In this document: positions 24,585 through 32,758 of the stretch, piece by piece
Numbering within the stretch: the first letter of the stretch is position 1
How the letters are laid out: every line of letters begins with the position of its first letter
Source of the DNA: Deltaproteobacteria bacterium
Lineage (GTDB): Bacteria; Bdellovibrionota_C; UBA2361; J135
Assembly (NCBI GenBank): GCA_020635175.1
Contig: JACKAH010000008.1
Location: forward strand, 1 to 54,728
DNA: 54,728 nucleotides
Direction: 5' to 3'
Notes under the pieces: model-generated
Told to the model about the DNA's origin: nothing
Database searches by the model: none
What the model saw: only the letters and a program-made list of their open reading frames with translations
Translations under genes and position numbers: made by a program

Positions 24585-25448
24585 ATGAAATCTTCTACTA
24601 AGCGCGTTACAGCGCCTTCGATCTATTCTAGAAAAGGATCCAAACAGAAAATCTCAGCTCTTACTGCCTATGATTATACCATGGCGAAGTTACTTGATGC
24701 TGCTGGAGTTGATATTCTTTTAGTTGGCGATTCGCTTGGAACTGTTATTCAAGGTCACGATACAACACTACCTGTTACCCTTGATGAAGTTATTTATCAT
24801 TCACGTTGCGTTACACGTGGTGTGGAGCGAGCTCTAGTTGTAGCAGATCTTCCATTCATGTCATATCAAATATCAATTGAGAAGGCAGTTGAATCAGCTT
24901 GTAGATTGCTAAAAGAATCTGGAGTAAGCGCAGTTAAGCTTGAGGGAGGAGAGTTCATCTCAAAGACAGTTAAGCGACTTGTTGAAATCGATATACCAGT
25001 AATGGGGCATATCGGTTTAACACCACAGTCTTATCACCGCATGGGTGGAAATAAGATTCAGGGCAGCACTAACGATGGCGTAGCTGGCTCACGAGATCAG
25101 ATCCTAAGAGATGCAATCGCACTTGAGCATGCTGGAGTTTTTGCAATGGTTATTGAGGGAGTTCCTGCCGAGCTCGCAGCTGATGTGACCTCTATGGTCT
25201 CAGTCCCAACTATAGGCATTGGTGCTGGTCCGAGCTGTGATGGCCAAATCCTTGTAACTCAAGATATGCTAGGAATGATCCCTGATTTTGCACCAAAATT
25301 TGTAAAGCGTTATGCTAACTTGTCACAGACAATTGATCAGGCTGTTAAGAGCTATATAGATGAGGTAAGTTCCTCTAACTTTCCTGGAGATGAGCATTCT
25401 TTTGTCTCAAAGGGCCCTGATCTCAAGCTTGCAAAAAAGGTAAGTTAA
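24585..25448 (+). CDS. panB: 3-methyl-2-oxobutanoate hydroxymethyltransferase
   Basis: First step of pantothenate synthesis: alpha-ketoisovalerate plus methylene-tetrahydrofolate gives ketopantoate. About 287 residues from ATG 24585, which has GGGAG eight bases upstream (the GTG at 24576 overlaps that site). Motifs are KISALTAYDYTMAKLLDAAG, LVGDSLGTVIQGHDTTLPVT (metal Asp), AVKLEGGEF, VMGHIGLTPQSYHRMGG and VPTIGIGAGPSCDGQILVTQ. panD starts four bases after its stop. panC is not in the window. Confidence 0.97.
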   Translation: MKSSTKRVTAPSIYSRKGSKQKISALTAYDYTMAKLLDAAGVDILLVGDSLGTVIQGHDTTLPVTLDEVIYHSRCVTRGVERALVVADLPFMSYQISIEKAVESACRLLKESGVSAVKLEGGEFISKTVKRLVEIDIPVMGHIGLTPQSYHRMGGNKIQGSTNDGVAGSRDQILRDAIALEHAGVFAMVIEGVPAELAADVTSMVSVPTIGIGAGPSCDGQILVTQDMLGMIPDFAPKFVKRYANLSQTIDQAVKSYIDEVSSSNFPGDEHSFVSKGPDLKLAKKVS

Positions 25449-25452
25449 GCGA

Positions 25453-25848
25453 ATGAATTGTTACAGAAAGATTTTAAAATCAAAAATTCATCGAGCGACC
25501 GTTACAGGTGCGGATGTTGAATATGAAGGGAGCATCACGATACCTCCTGAATTATTAGTGCTCTCTGATATCTGCGAATATGAAGCTGTTTCTGTTTGGA
25601 ATGTTACATCAGGTACAAGGTTTGAAACTTATGCCATTGCTGGACAACCTGGTAGTAATGACATCTGCGTAAACGGCGCTGCCGCACACTTAGTCGAAGT
25701 TGGTGATACTATAATCATAGCATCGTTTTTTGATCTGCATGAATCAGAAGTTGCTAGTTACAGACAGAAGTTAGTCTTTGTTGATCACAAAAATCAGCCT
25801 AAAGAGCTTCGCAGTGAAGTACCCGGTCCCGCAGTTCTTTCTATCTAA
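25453..25848 (+). CDS. panD: Aspartate 1-decarboxylase precursor
   Basis: Pyruvoyl enzyme that makes beta-alanine for pantothenate. 131 residues. The self-cleavage site is Gly-Ser in VEYEGSITIPPELL, where Ser25 becomes the pyruvoyl group. The N-terminal RKILKSKIHRATVTGADVEY and YEAVSVWNVTSGTRFETYAI, then NGAAAHLVEVGDTIIIASF, are family blocks. It lies four bases from panB, a classic pan operon pair. Some bacteria need a separate PanM/PanZ activator for cleavage; none is seen here. Confidence 0.97.
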   Translation: MNCYRKILKSKIHRATVTGADVEYEGSITIPPELLVLSDICEYEAVSVWNVTSGTRFETYAIAGQPGSNDICVNGAAAHLVEVGDTIIIASFFDLHESEVASYRQKLVFVDHKNQPKELRSEVPGPAVLSI

Positions 25849-25866
25849 TTAAGCTTTCATTTAAAG

Positions 25867-26346
25867 ATGTCAAAGAGTAACTCCAATCAAGCAGCCGGCA
25901 ACTTTCAATTAATTGCCCAGAACAAGAAAGCTAAATTTAGTTATCATATACTAGAGACGTACGAAGCTGGGATTGTTCTGACTGGTTACGAGATTAAATC
26001 TATTCGTAATAAGGGTGCGAACATAAAAGAAGCGTATGTTGTTGCCAAGTCTGGCGAGCTGTGGCTTCAAGGAGCTCACATTACGCCATATTCCTATACT
26101 AAGGATAGGGAAATTAATCCGGTTCGATCTCGTAAGTTGCTGTTAAAAAAGATAGAAATTAATAAATTACAGGGCAAGGTAAACGAGCGCGGGTTCACAA
26201 TCGTCCCATTAGAGCTATATGTTAAAAATGGTTGGGCTAAAGTAAAAATTGCTTTAGCAAAAGGTAAATCAGCTCCAGATAAGCGTCATTCAATTAAAGA
26301 GCGGGATGCTAAGCGTGAGATGGAGCGTGCTCTAAAAAGTAAATAG
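25867..26346 (+). CDS. smpB: SsrA-binding protein SmpB
   Basis: It binds tmRNA and brings it to stalled ribosomes for trans-translation. 159 residues. The oligonucleotide-binding barrel includes QNKKAKFSYHILETYEAGIV, LTGYEIKSIRNKGANIKEAY, LWLQGAHITPYSY and NERGFTIVPLELYVKNGWAK. The basic tail KGKSAPDKRHSIKERDAKRE enters the decoding centre. It is 18 bases after panD, so it is probably co-transcribed. The tmRNA gene is not in the window. Confidence 0.97.
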   Translation: MSKSNSNQAAGNFQLIAQNKKAKFSYHILETYEAGIVLTGYEIKSIRNKGANIKEAYVVAKSGELWLQGAHITPYSYTKDREINPVRSRKLLLKKIEINKLQGKVNERGFTIVPLELYVKNGWAKVKIALAKGKSAPDKRHSIKERDAKREMERALKSK

Positions 26347-26355
26347 GAGATACTG

Positions 26356-27084
26356 ATGAGATATTTTTTACTTTTAACCTCACTTTTATTTTCAGCTAGC
26401 CTTTATGCTCAGACCTTACGTTATGATATCGGTTTTTTGATAGGCGATGGTCAGCAGGGGCGAGTATATAAAAAATGGGAATCTCAAATTGAAAATAGGT
26501 CAGTGCGTTCTGTTTCAATTACTCTTAGAAAACAGAAAGGCGGAAATGATTCATTTGTAAACTTGAGATATGGCAGTGGCAATACGTTTGAAAATGGCAA
26601 AAGAGTTTATCTAAGAGATCGCGAAACCCACACAGTCTTTTTTAATGTTGGTGGAGAGTCACCAAATGGCAGACCTTTAGTTTTAAACGCATATAACTCA
26701 GAAGTTTATGTCGAGAAGGCTATCGTTGAATATGACGGGGCGAGCAATTCTGAATTTGATGGTCAGCCATCTGTTTCCTATGATGCTGCGTTTGATAGAT
26801 GTCGAAGTAATTATCGAATTGGACGTCCTAGAATTGATATAGGAAGGACTAAGGCTACAGGGAATCTCTTCTCCAGCAAGAGCCGAGTTTCAGGTTCTAT
26901 TTATGCTCAGTGCGTACAGGAAGCAGGCTACTTCGAATTTGGTCGATTAAAAGAGAAGATAGAATTTCCGCTTGATGATAGATATGTACGTAGAGAGTTT
27001 GAAGTTAGTGTGCGGGCGAACAGAAAAGGGGAGATTAGAGTCTACACAGTAGACGGTCAGCAAGATGTTATACCTGTAGACTAA
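26356..27084 (+). CDS. Secreted protein with repeated beta-domain, unknown function
   Basis: A 242-residue exported protein. The signal peptide is RYFLLLTSLLFSASLYAQ with cleavage after YAQ. The first half looks like a beta-sandwich: TLRYDIGFLIGDGQQGRVYK, VSITLRKQKGGNDSFVNLRY and HTVFFNVGGESPNGRPLVLN. The second half has two Cys (DRCRSNYRIG and YAQCVQEAG) that could form a disulfide in the periplasm. GAGAT lies before the ATG. It follows smpB by nine bases but is unlikely to share its function. I do not recognise the family. Its stop overlaps the convergent small gene. Confidence 0.72.
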   Translation: MRYFLLLTSLLFSASLYAQTLRYDIGFLIGDGQQGRVYKKWESQIENRSVRSVSITLRKQKGGNDSFVNLRYGSGNTFENGKRVYLRDRETHTVFFNVGGESPNGRPLVLNAYNSEVYVEKAIVEYDGASNSEFDGQPSVSYDAAFDRCRSNYRIGRPRIDIGRTKATGNLFSSKSRVSGSIYAQCVQEAGYFEFGRLKEKIEFPLDDRYVRREFEVSVRANRKGEIRVYTVDGQQDVIPVD

Positions 27085-27281
27085 GCTCGCGGCTTGATTT
27101 TTGGTGTTGCAACTGCGCTTCCACCACAATCAGCTACTGGCGATACTATTATCTTTGGTCTCATATCTGTTACCTCTGGTGAAGAAATATCAGGAAATTC
27201 CCCTGATGTGACAAAGATGTCGGTTTCTTCCCTTATTGTGTTTAAAGAACTGTGCTCTAAAGTAGTCTCTACTTCAGTCAT
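27081..27281 (-). CDS. Small peptide, possible RiPP-like precursor
   Basis: A 66-residue peptide starting at the ATG at 27281, which has TAGG about ten bases upstream. The frame extends to 27326 but that start has no ribosome site. The sequence is an acidic leader-like part (MTEVETTLEHSSLNTIREET, then DIFVTSGEFPDISSPE) followed by a short Pro/Gly/basic end (VADCGGSAVATPKIKPRA) with one Cys. It has no signal peptide. The next gene upstream on the same strand, 448 bases away, encodes an HTTM-like membrane protein. The precursor idea is inference from size, composition and neighbour. It may also be a spurious frame. Confidence 0.42.
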   Translation of the reverse strand: MTEVETTLEHSSLNTIREETDIFVTSGEFPDISSPEVTDMRPKIIVSPVADCGGSAVATPKIKPRA

Positions 27282-27333
27282 TTCATTACCTATTTTATAA
27301 CCTAAAGGACAACTAATGATAAACATTAAATGG

Positions 27334-27351
27334 TTAGTATTATGATACTAA
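27334..27351. promoter_or_regulatory. Operator-like inverted repeat
   Basis: TTAGTAT and ATACTAA are separated by TATG, giving a perfect 7-bp-arm palindrome about 53 bases upstream of the small peptide start on the minus strand. This is a plausible site for a dimeric repressor; no regulator gene is adjacent. Confidence 0.35.
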
Positions 27352-27630
27352 TCGGCTAGTTTTTGATTCAGGTTGATAAATGGGGCTTAAATGATGCTTC
27401 TGTTACAAAAGATTTATTCTTTAAATTCAAGCCTTTAAGCGAGGGCTACATAGGAAGTCAGGGGAACGCTTGCATGAATCTGCGTATCTTAGAGAAGTTT
27501 ACTTCCAAAATGGGTTAAGGCTAAAGCTTTTCTCCTTTCTAATCCCTTTTCATTATTGAGATTTTCCATTTAACCGGAATTTGGCTTTTTCTTTGCATTA
27601 TCTTCAATTAGGTATTCCGTCCCTATTTGC

Positions 27631-27712
27631 ACAAACGTTATGGGCGCAGGGCATTTGGAGATCTTTTTGGAGGTTAACAGTTTTCGAACGGCTCGATGCT
27701 CATAACGTTTGT
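27631..27712. repeat. Long-spaced inverted repeat
   Basis: ACAAACGTTATGGGC at 27631-27645 faces GCTCATAACGTTTGT at 27698-27712, with one mismatch and a 52-base spacer. The inner AACGTT is itself palindromic. It resembles a small mobile-element remnant. A comparison with integron attC sites did not hold up. Confidence 0.55.
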
Positions 27713-27728
27713 TATCTTTTCACGCATT

Positions 27729-29081
27729 TCAATGTGAGCATTGAACTGGGTCAACTAGGTCTATTCTTCTAAACCAAAAAAGTTTTCTTAGAATATATGC
27801 ATAAGGTTTTGTTAGAAGACTGTTGTCTGAAATATGCTCTAGCGAAACAAGTTTGCCATTATGCCTATACTGAATATCCTTGTCTCGATATTCCGGTTTA
27901 GCAACGAGATTTACGAACTCAAAATAGCTTAGGATAATTTTACTATTTGCGTATCTCTCTAGCTCAGGGTCTGATGAAGCTAAAATCTCAACCGGTTCTT
28001 GTAGTGAAAAAAGTTTTAGATGATCTTTAATCAAAAAATGATTGGGTTTAGTTTCGGTTCTGAGATTGCTATACATCGCTAGTGAGGATTCTGTTTTAAG
28101 ACCTAGATACGGACAGAGTCCATTTACGAAAAATACAAAGCAGAGACAGCTCAAAAAGCCTAATTTCTCATGTTTTTTATCGGTATCTTCTATTTTAGCA
28201 AAGACAAAGACCATAATTAGCGCTAGCCCATAGAGAACCCATGCAATTCTGTCTTGGCTAAATAGAACAATTAGAAAGGTTATTGGAAGTAGCTTTAGCT
28301 GTACTGCTATTTCATAGAAACTACCAAGTTTATCAACAATTCTATTCTGAATTGACTGGGTGTAATCGTTAGGCAGAAAAAGAAAATATGCGGCAAATAG
28401 CATCGAAGAGAAGTTGTAGTATGGTTGATAAGGATTTAGTGCAATTACGAAGTGAAAAACAGAGCCAAGCGCGACACCTAGATAACGAGTGCTCTTAAGC
28501 ATAAGCAATCCAAATATCGCTAGTTCAATAAAAATTGTTAGCAGTATAATCAGGTACTCGACATGAGTACTAAATAGTCCATCTAAGTAACGCCATGAAT
28601 AAAATAGCTCTAGTGCGCAGCTAGCTTTGGGGTTAAAGAAATCGTAGTTGAGCTTATGAAAAACGACCCAGAAGTAAGTAATCAATATTATCTTTTGAGT
28701 ATACGTGCGAAAGATACTCAACCAATCTCTATCGACAACAACTACGTATCTAGCTTTCGTAATGAAATACGAGCCAATTAAGCCTAAGTTTATAAATGCT
28801 GTTATCCACCAATGATTTGAGCCACGTGGAAGGTCATACCCAAAATCAGCTAGCTGCACGCATGCTAATAAAACTAAAAGGATTCTCCGCTTTGGCCAAA
28901 AAAGGACTGCAATTGCACTCAGGAAGAGTGCTACTTTTAGGCTCGTCGCCGATTGATATGAATAGAAGTGAAATAGAGTGGCTGAGGCCCATAGATAGGA
29001 GAAAATAGTAAATGGGTTTAGTTGCTCTCTGTCCTCTTCTTGCATGGCACTAAGAGTAGCTAAAAAGCCTGACGATAGCAT
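27729..29081 (-). CDS. HTTM-domain-like multi-pass membrane protein
   Basis: A 450-residue inner-membrane protein with about ten hydrophobic segments in the first 330 residues and a soluble C-terminal part. The order of segments and motifs such as VFHKLNYDFFNP, ELFYSWRYLDGL and SVFHFVIALNPYQPYYNFSS (His followed by a Phe/Tyr-rich loop) resemble the HTTM domain. That domain is found in vitamin K-dependent gamma-carboxylases and in bacterial SdpB-type proteins. The assignment is by pattern only. The catalytic Lys/His pattern of true carboxylases was not verified. The nearby small peptide could be a partner. The start of translation is not secure. Confidence 0.6.
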   Translation of the reverse strand: MLSSGFLATLSAMQEEDREQLNPFTIFSYLWASATLFHFYSYQSATSLKVALFLSAIAVLFWPKRRILLVLLACVQLADFGYDLPRGSNHWWITAFINLGLIGSYFITKARYVVVVDRDWLSIFRTYTQKIILITYFWVVFHKLNYDFFNPKASCALELFYSWRYLDGLFSTHVEYLIILLTIFIELAIFGLLMLKSTRYLGVALGSVFHFVIALNPYQPYYNFSSMLFAAYFLFLPNDYTQSIQNRIVDKLGSFYEIAVQLKLLPITFLIVLFSQDRIAWVLYGLALIMVFVFAKIEDTDKKHEKLGFLSCLCFVFFVNGLCPYLGLKTESSLAMYSNLRTETKPNHFLIKDHLKLFSLQEPVEILASSDPELERYANSKIILSYFEFVNLVAKPEYRDKDIQYRHNGKLVSLEHISDNSLLTKPYAYILRKLFWFRRIDLVDPVQCSH

Positions 29082-29210
29082 CAGTAAAATTAAGGGGTTA
29101 CAAATTGCTAGGTTTTGGTATCTTTAAGAAATAGGCCAAGCTATGAAGTATATCCCTGACTGGCCGATATCACTCTAGGCGATAACTTGTCTTAGGAAGC
29201 TTGAGTTTTT

Positions 29211-29774
29211 ATGTGGTGCCCTAAATGTCATACGGTTAATCAGGCAGCGAGCACTCACTGCCAATCCTGTGCGCACGACTTACGTCAGGTAGTTTCGACA
29301 GAGTACCAACAGACCGACCTTCCAAGCGAGGAGCCAAATCAGTTTATAGCTGCAAATTACAACTATGCTGGGTTTTGGATTAGAGTTTTTGCTGCACTGC
29401 TCGATGGGATTATCATATTCTTTGCGTACATCGGGATATCGATTGTCTTTTCATTTCTCGCTTTTTCAAATGATTCTCAAATTGGCGCAATTTTCTCATT
29501 CTTTAATCTGCTTGGAATTTTAATGCCATGGTTATATGCCGCACTTATGGAAAGTTCGGACTATCGTGCAACTTTTGGCAAACTTGCTCTAGGAATTTTT
29601 GTAACTGATATAGATGGAAATAAGATTTCGTTTTGGAGAGCTACGGCCAGACATTTTGGTAAAATCATTAGTTCAGCGTTGCTATGTATCGGCTTTCTAA
29701 TGGTGGCTTTTACTTCGAAAAAGCAAGGTTTGCACGACATGATTGCAGATTGCTATGTACTGAGAAAACCATAA
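29211..29774 (+). CDS. RDD-family membrane protein with N-terminal zinc ribbon
   Basis: A 187-residue protein. Residues 1-25 hold two CxxC pairs (WCPKCHTVN and HCQSCAHDL), a zinc-ribbon module. The RDD domain follows, with YAGFWIRVFAALLDGIIIFF, the conserved Asp-bearing first helix. After two more hydrophobic helices come SSDYRATFGKLALGIFVTDI and ARHFGKIISSALLCIGFLMV, then KKQGLHDMIADCYVLRK. RDD proteins are often linked to ion or small-molecule transport, but the role here is unknown. A small membrane protein gene follows at 29794, 20 bases away. Confidence 0.85.
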   Translation: MWCPKCHTVNQAASTHCQSCAHDLRQVVSTEYQQTDLPSEEPNQFIAANYNYAGFWIRVFAALLDGIIIFFAYIGISIVFSFLAFSNDSQIGAIFSFFNLLGILMPWLYAALMESSDYRATFGKLALGIFVTDIDGNKISFWRATARHFGKIISSALLCIGFLMVAFTSKKQGLHDMIADCYVLRKP

Positions 29775-29793
29775 ACAAACGAGGAAATAAACT

Positions 29794-30192
29794 ATGGAAA
29801 CATTAGCTATCTACGGAATGTTTTCCTTCTCATTTTTAATACTCTTATCTGTAGTGTTACTTGTGCAGATGGTGATCGTATGGATGGGGATGGTTTTTAC
29901 TAAAGTTGGCACTAGTTTTGTTGGGTTATTTTTAATATCGTTGGGGATGACACTGCCTGGTATGATTATTCCTGGGATTCTGGGTTCTTTTGTCGGCCTG
30001 GTTCTTTTTTGGTTATTAACTGCTAAGCTTACAAATGCAGATGGGTTTACTGATATTATCCTCTTAGTTGTTGTGGTTAACATCTTTAGTGCTCTAACAC
30101 TCGCAACGATTACAGCAAAAGTTCAGGACTTTCTTGCTCAGCAGGAGATTCTTGAGGTCGCTGGCGTAACATTACGCTATGTGCTTGGTTAG
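29794..30192 (+). CDS. Small multi-pass membrane protein of unknown function
   Basis: A 132-residue hydrophobic protein with four likely transmembrane segments: MFSFSFLILLSVVLLVQMVI, GTSFVGLFLISLGMTLPGMI, LGSFVGLVLFWLLTAKLT and IILLVVVVNIFSALTLATIT. GAGG lies before the ATG. The family is not recognised. It follows the RDD gene closely and may act with it in the membrane. The gap after it (30193-30316) holds an A-run and a tiny ACCC/GGGT hairpin. Confidence 0.7.
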   Translation: METLAIYGMFSFSFLILLSVVLLVQMVIVWMGMVFTKVGTSFVGLFLISLGMTLPGMIIPGILGSFVGLVLFWLLTAKLTNADGFTDIILLVVVVNIFSALTLATITAKVQDFLAQQEILEVAGVTLRYVLG

Positions 30193-30316
30193 TTTTAGAA
30201 AAAAAATCAATCATATTAATACATTAACTCTCTTTTTGAACCCTTCTTGGGTGAATCGATGCCCCTGCGCTTGTAATCTAATAATGAAGCGCTAACCAAC
30301 TTTTTAGGGATTTTAA

Positions 30317-32401
30317 ATGGGGTTATTCGATTTCACTATCTCAGGTTATACGACTTCTCATAATTGTATTGAGATGAACTACCCATATCAGGAGTGTATT
30401 AACTCCTTGCTTCAGTTCTGTGATGAAGTAGTTGTTGTTGATTCCGGAAGTACCGATGGAAGTATTGAGGCACTTCAAAAAATCGCCCGCCAAGAATCGC
30501 GTCTGAAAGTTTTCGTTGAGCCAGTTGATTTTACTCATCCAAGATGGGCCATCATGAATGATGGTTTGTTAAAGAGAAAAGCTAGAGAGAAATGCAGCGC
30601 TCAGTTCTGTTGGCAAACCGACATGGATGAAATTGTCCCTGAAGAATGTATTCCAAACATTGCAAAGCTTCCACAGTTAATGGGGGATGCCCCTTTGATA
30701 ATGTTGCCGATGGTTGAATTTTGGGGATCGTTTCAACAGATTAGAGGCGACTTTTTTACTTGGAAGTTGCGATTCAGTAAAAATGATAAGCGTATTATTC
30801 ATGGAATTCCAAAAGAGCATAAACTTCTTGATGCAGATGGAAATCCGTATGTCAGAGCTTATTATTCTGATAGTTGTAATTACATCTGGAGTGATACTGA
30901 AAGTGATATTCCATACGTTTGTCCACTACCGGTGTCTTCTGAGCAGATCTCAAAAATGAGCGACTCTGAATACGATCAGATGTTTGCTTTCTGTCTCGAT
31001 CAGTTGCCACATGTATTGCACGTCTCGTGGCTTGATATGCGTCGCAAGATAAACCATTACAAGAAATTTTGGCAGAAGTTTCATCAATCAATGTATAACC
31101 TAAACATCGAAGACAATGCTCAAACAAATGTAATGTTTGATAAGCCATGGTCTGAGGTGACAGATACCGAGATTGAAGAAAGGGCAAAACAGCTAGTAGC
31201 GATTGGCCCCCGTTCTTTTCATCACAAACTAGATCCAAATGTTAAGGGCCGAATGGTCCCTTACACTCGAGCAATTCCGCATGCATTAAAATCATGGGCT
31301 AAGCGAACAATTGAACCCTTAGAAAAGCAGGAGACGAAGATTCAGGTTCTAAGCAGTGAGCCTTTAGTTAGTGCGATAATTCCCTCCTATAATAAGGCTG
31401 AGTTTTTAAGAGAATCGATTGGAAGCATTATTGCTCAAGATTACCCAAACATTGAAATTCTTGTCGTTAATGATGGAAGCCCAGATAATACAGAGCAGGT
31501 TGTCTCTGAGCTTAAACGTGAAAATACACATAGGCCTATAACTCATTTACTTAAAGAAAATGGCGGAATCTCTGATGCCAGAAATTTTGGAATTTCTCGT
31601 GCACGTGGAGAATACGTAGTTGCGCTTGATGGTGATGATATTGCTGAACCAAGCTTTGTTTCAAAAGCTTATCAGGGGATGAAGGGTGGAAAAGCTAACC
31701 TCTCCTGTTGTGATGTGCAGGTCTTTGGAGCAGAGAATAAACACTGGTCTCCTAACGAGTATGATGTTTTAGGAATTAGATACGAAAATACTATTCCTAC
31801 TTTGGTTATGTACGAAAAGGCACTTTGGGAAAAAGCTGGTGGCTACCGTGTTGCATTTCCAATAGTTGAGGACTGGGACTTTTTTCTACGTTGCTCTGCA
31901 CATAGTTTAAAACTAAATCGTATTCGTGAACCATTATTTAGATATCGTGCTACGGATAGTGGCTTAGCTAGTATCTTTGAAGATAAGCATAATGAAGTTC
32001 AGTCGATGATTATGATTGCAAATGCCGATCTGTATCCGGTCTCTGAGATTATGTGGGCGCACGAGATCTTAGCTACGCAGATTCCAGATGGGTTTAGAGC
32101 TAAATTTTTAGAGCACGATAAAAAACACCCTGAAGAATGGTTACTTAAATTCTGGTTAGGACTCTCAGAGGAAAAGCTAGGTAATTTTAATGAAGCTTTA
32201 AACTACTACGCTGCAGCTGCAGAGTTTACTGACTATAAGGAGTGGCAAGCTGTCTACCGAATCGGCCTAATCTTTATGCGTGGCGGAAAGGTTCAGGAAG
32301 CTGAGAAGTATCTAACCACAGTTAGAATTTACAGACCCGATATGCTCTCTGTCATAAAATCACTCTATGATCAGCTCGAAGGATCTCATCTCCGAGCATA
32401 A
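30317..32401 (+). CDS. Two-domain family 2 glycosyltransferase with TPR-like tail
   Basis: A 694-residue cytoplasmic protein. The first GT-A domain (about 1-260) has QFCDEVVVVDSGSTDGSIEA and WQTDMDEIVPEE, with a D-x-D. The second GT2 domain (about 350-560) has LVSAIIPSYNKAEFLRESIG, ILVVNDGSPDNTEQVV, ENGGISDARNFGISRARGEY and VALDGDDIAEPSF, then VEDWDFFLRCSA. The tail (about 600-690) looks like two or three TPRs (KLGNFNEALNYYAAAAEF and RGGKVQEAEKYLTTVRIYRP). TAGGGA precedes the start. It probably modifies glycans, glycolipids or protein. No other sugar gene is nearby. Confidence 0.88.
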   Translation: MGLFDFTISGYTTSHNCIEMNYPYQECINSLLQFCDEVVVVDSGSTDGSIEALQKIARQESRLKVFVEPVDFTHPRWAIMNDGLLKRKAREKCSAQFCWQTDMDEIVPEECIPNIAKLPQLMGDAPLIMLPMVEFWGSFQQIRGDFFTWKLRFSKNDKRIIHGIPKEHKLLDADGNPYVRAYYSDSCNYIWSDTESDIPYVCPLPVSSEQISKMSDSEYDQMFAFCLDQLPHVLHVSWLDMRRKINHYKKFWQKFHQSMYNLNIEDNAQTNVMFDKPWSEVTDTEIEERAKQLVAIGPRSFHHKLDPNVKGRMVPYTRAIPHALKSWAKRTIEPLEKQETKIQVLSSEPLVSAIIPSYNKAEFLRESIGSIIAQDYPNIEILVVNDGSPDNTEQVVSELKRENTHRPITHLLKENGGISDARNFGISRARGEYVVALDGDDIAEPSFVSKAYQGMKGGKANLSCCDVQVFGAENKHWSPNEYDVLGIRYENTIPTLVMYEKALWEKAGGYRVAFPIVEDWDFFLRCSAHSLKLNRIREPLFRYRATDSGLASIFEDKHNEVQSMIMIANADLYPVSEIMWAHEILATQIPDGFRAKFLEHDKKHPEEWLLKFWLGLSEEKLGNFNEALNYYAAAAEFTDYKEWQAVYRIGLIFMRGGKVQEAEKYLTTVRIYRPDMLSVIKSLYDQLEGSHLRA

Positions 32402-32758
32402 TCCTAGATAAATCAGTTGTGTATTGTCACCGCGAGACTAAATTCCAAGAGCTGCTGTCCCTTGTCATCACGAGGACTAGACGCGGAGCGGATAGGACGT
32501 GGTGATCTGTTGGAAGTGCCTTTGGGTTAACTGTAAAGATTGCCACAGTCGCTATCCCTTCGGGATCGCTTCCTCGCAATGACAGGGTATAAAAGCTAAT
32601 TCCTCTTAATCATTTAGAAAAATCAGGATAAAGCAGATCTTTTTTGGTCACACCTTAGGCACATCTATCCATAACAGACTTATTACAATAGAGATTTTTA
32701 GCCAATTCGTTGTGTTGAGATTTAAGAGAGTTTAGCAAAAAAAGCGGGAAGTATAGTC
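32402..32758. other. Intergenic region filled by palindromic repeats
   Basis: Bases about 32426-32590 are made of interspersed repeat sequence (see the repeat entry). A further partial match starts at TGTCACCGCGAG (about 32426). The remainder, 32591-32758, is AT-rich and presumably holds the promoter of the next gene. No coding frame of note is present. Confidence 0.6.
32464..32587. repeat. Inverted pair of interspersed palindromic repeats
   Basis: The left copy (32464-32508) starts GTCATCACGAGG and ends GACGTGGTGATCT. The right copy (32537-32587), in reverse complement, starts GTCATTGCGAGGAAGCG and ends TGTGGCAATCT. They are clearly related and oppositely oriented. The outer stem differs as ATCAC/GTGAT versus ATTGC/GCAAT, i.e. 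paired changes that keep the stem. The sequence ATTGCGAGG...GTGGCAATCT is a dispersed repeat seen in many bacterial genomes. Confidence 0.8.

Larger units (their letters stand above)
27282..27728. other. Intergenic region with two inverted repeats
   Basis: This gap between the small peptide gene and the HTTM-like gene has no convincing coding frame. Near the small gene there is an 18-bp operator-like inverted repeat (27334-27351). Near the HTTM stop there is a larger pair of 15-base arms (27631-27645 and 27698-27712). The middle is AT-rich and shows nothing I can name. Confidence 0.5.

Noticed and set aside
27094..27300. 68-codon plus-strand frame opposite the small peptide gene
   Set aside because: It has no ribosome site, and the minus-strand frame has better composition and start context.
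27631..27712. Inverted repeat read as an integron attC site
   Set aside because: The arms end in GTTATGGGC and GCTCATAAC, which do not fit RYYYAAC/GTTRRRY. No cassette gene is attached.
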